Assembly: GCF_004122035.1 (NCBI RefSeq)
Contig: NZ_SAXA01000009.1
Coordinates: forward strand, 124,001 to 188,000
DNA from: Ancylomarina salipaludis
GTDB taxonomy: Bacteria; Bacteroidota; Bacteroidia; Bacteroidales; Marinifilaceae
DNA length: 64,000 nucleotides
Direction: 5' to 3'
Part shown: piece by piece, positions 63,240-64,000 of the stretch
How positions within the stretch are numbered: position 1 is the first letter of the stretch
Layout of the letters: each line of letters begins with the position of its first letter
Notes under the pieces: model-generated
Seen by the model: the letters and a program-made list of their open reading frames with translations, nothing else
Database searches by the model: none
Told to the model about the DNA's origin: nothing
Made by a program: the position numbers and the translations under genes

Positions 63240-64000
63240 ATGATGATGAAGAAAAAAGTACTGAGCGATCCCGTTCATGGGTTTATCCATATTCCTTCAG
63301 GTGTTCCTTATGATTTGGTTGAACATCCTTTTTTTCAGCGTCTTCGAAGAATCAAACAGCTGGGGATGACTTATTTGGTTTTCCCTGGGGCTATCCATAA
63401 TCGTTTTCAGCATGTATTAGGAGCCGCATATCTCACTCAGATGGCTATAGAATCTTTACGGGCAAAGAATGTTGAAATTAGCGAAGAGGAAGAGATTGCA
63501 GTAACTGCAGCAATACTTTTGCATGATATTGGACATGGGCCTTTTTCTCACGCATTGGAGTATAGTATTGTTGATGGTATCAAGCACGAGAAATTATCAG
63601 AGTTGTTTATGGATCGGTTGAATACTCATTTTGAAGGAGGTTTGGGTATGGCGATTCAAATTTTCAAACATGAATATCATAAGCCATTTTTAAATCAGCT
63701 TGTATCCAGTCAGTTGGATATGGATCGCTTGGATTATTTGCGACGAGATAGTTTTTTTACAGGAGTGAGCGAAGGTGCTATTGGCTCCACCCGAATTATT
63801 AAAATGCTTGAGGTTGTTAAAGGAAACTTGGCTGTTGAAGACAAAGGGATTTATTCCATAGAAAAGTTTTTGATTGCCCGTCGATTGATGTATTGGCAAG
63901 TATACCTTCATAAAACAAGTTTGGCTGCCGAAGAAATGTTGGTTCGAATATTAAAAAGAGCCAAGTATCTAGCTGGTAAAGGGGAGGATTTGTTTGCCAC
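63240..64000 (+). CDS. HD-domain phosphohydrolase (dNTPase-like), cut by the window end
   Basis: Translated by hand from the ATG at 63240 (two further ATG codons follow at once, so the exact start is open); the frame is still open at base 64000, giving 253 codons. DPVHGFIHIP and RLRRIKQLGMT at the N-terminus, NRFQHVLGAAYL (HRFxH-like, first His replaced by Asn), LLHDIGHGPFSHALE (the HD pair) and LDMDRLDYLRRDS form the HD-hydrolase signature of the SAMHD1/dGTPase-like COG1078 group. Members cleave deoxynucleoside triphosphates or other phosphates; the substrate here is unknown. Divergent from rimP. Confidence 0.88.
   Translation, partial: MMMKKKVLSDPVHGFIHIPSGVPYDLVEHPFFQRLRRIKQLGMTYLVFPGAIHNRFQHVLGAAYLTQMAIESLRAKNVEISEEEEIAVTAAILLHDIGHGPFSHALEYSIVDGIKHEKLSELFMDRLNTHFEGGLGMAIQIFKHEYHKPFLNQLVSSQLDMDRLDYLRRDSFFTGVSEGAIGSTRIIKMLEVVKGNLAVEDKGIYSIEKFLIARRLMYWQVYLHKTSLAAEEMLVRILKRAKYLAGKGEDLFA

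Noticed and set aside
1-64000. CRISPR arrays, tRNA or rRNA genes, prophage or insertion sequences
   Set aside because: No regularly spaced repeats, no cloverleaf-like segments in the gaps, and no transposase, integrase or phage structural genes were seen.

Overview
The window is an ordinary-looking stretch of a Bacteroidota chromosome, low in GC. The evidence is the type IX secretion translocon gene sprA in the order ruvA-sprA-gcvH, two TonB-dependent receptors with carboxypeptidase-like N-terminal domains, an S46 dipeptidyl peptidase, many Bacteroidota-restricted DUF families (DUF4249, DUF4268, DUF4837, DUF4956, DUF5362), SPOR-linked HU domains, and promoters of the Bacteroidota type (TTG, about 19-21 bases, TAnnTTTG). 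Gene content fits a marine or sediment anaerobe or facultative anaerobe near the Marinilabiliales, but the sequence alone does not fix genus or species. No rRNA, tRNA, CRISPR array, prophage or classical insertion sequence was seen.

Layout. 1-4.2 kb: end of a DUF4249 lipoprotein, a HutD cupin, a ClC channel with CBS domains and a DUF4268 protein. 4.3-7.4 kb: an exported PPP-type phosphatase, a DUF4956 membrane protein and a CotH-like exported protein, probably one operon. 7.4-11.6 kb: RNase HII, S46 peptidase, RNase HI and a DUF5362 membrane protein. 11.6-14.0 kb: the glycyl radical enzyme YjjI and its activase YjjW. 14.5-17 kb: small HTH regulator, NAD-dependent reductase, OsmC protein, and a GxxExxY gene boxed by an inverted repeat. 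17.2-21.9 kb: ileS, a DksA-like gene and lspA. 22.2-29.2 kb: a small exported protein, gltX, a membrane HU-SPOR protein, a radical SAM enzyme, two exported proteins and lrgAB. 29.2-37.6 kb: coiled-coil protein, YwqK/MORN protein, short carboxypeptidase-like-domain protein, then a TonB-dependent receptor paired with a surface lipoprotein that carries a 357-residue tandem duplication, and a DUF4197 lipoprotein. 37.7-40.8 kb: a second TonB-dependent receptor with a His-rich small membrane protein, likely metal acquisition. 41-57.8 kb: envelope and core genes (M23 peptidase, dxr, rseP, tatA, lytic transglycosylase, DUF4837, pdxA, ruvA, sprA, gcvH). 58-62.9 kb: rimP-nusA-infB on the minus strand. 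From 63.2 kb: start of an HD phosphohydrolase.

How genes work together. Much of the window serves the envelope: lipoprotein maturation (lspA), Tat export (tatA), regulated proteolysis (rseP), wall remodelling (M23, lytic transglycosylase, SPOR protein), type IX secretion (sprA), and two outer-membrane uptake loci. The rest is core information processing (ileS, gltX, infB, nusA, rimP, rnhA, rnhB, ruvA) and cofactor synthesis (dxr, pdxA, gcvH). The least explained parts are the inverted-repeat-bounded GxxExxY gene, the YjjI/YjjW pair, the receptor with its duplicated lipoprotein partner, the phosphatase-DUF4956-CotH-like trio, and a terminator-like hairpin in the leader of the rimP operon.
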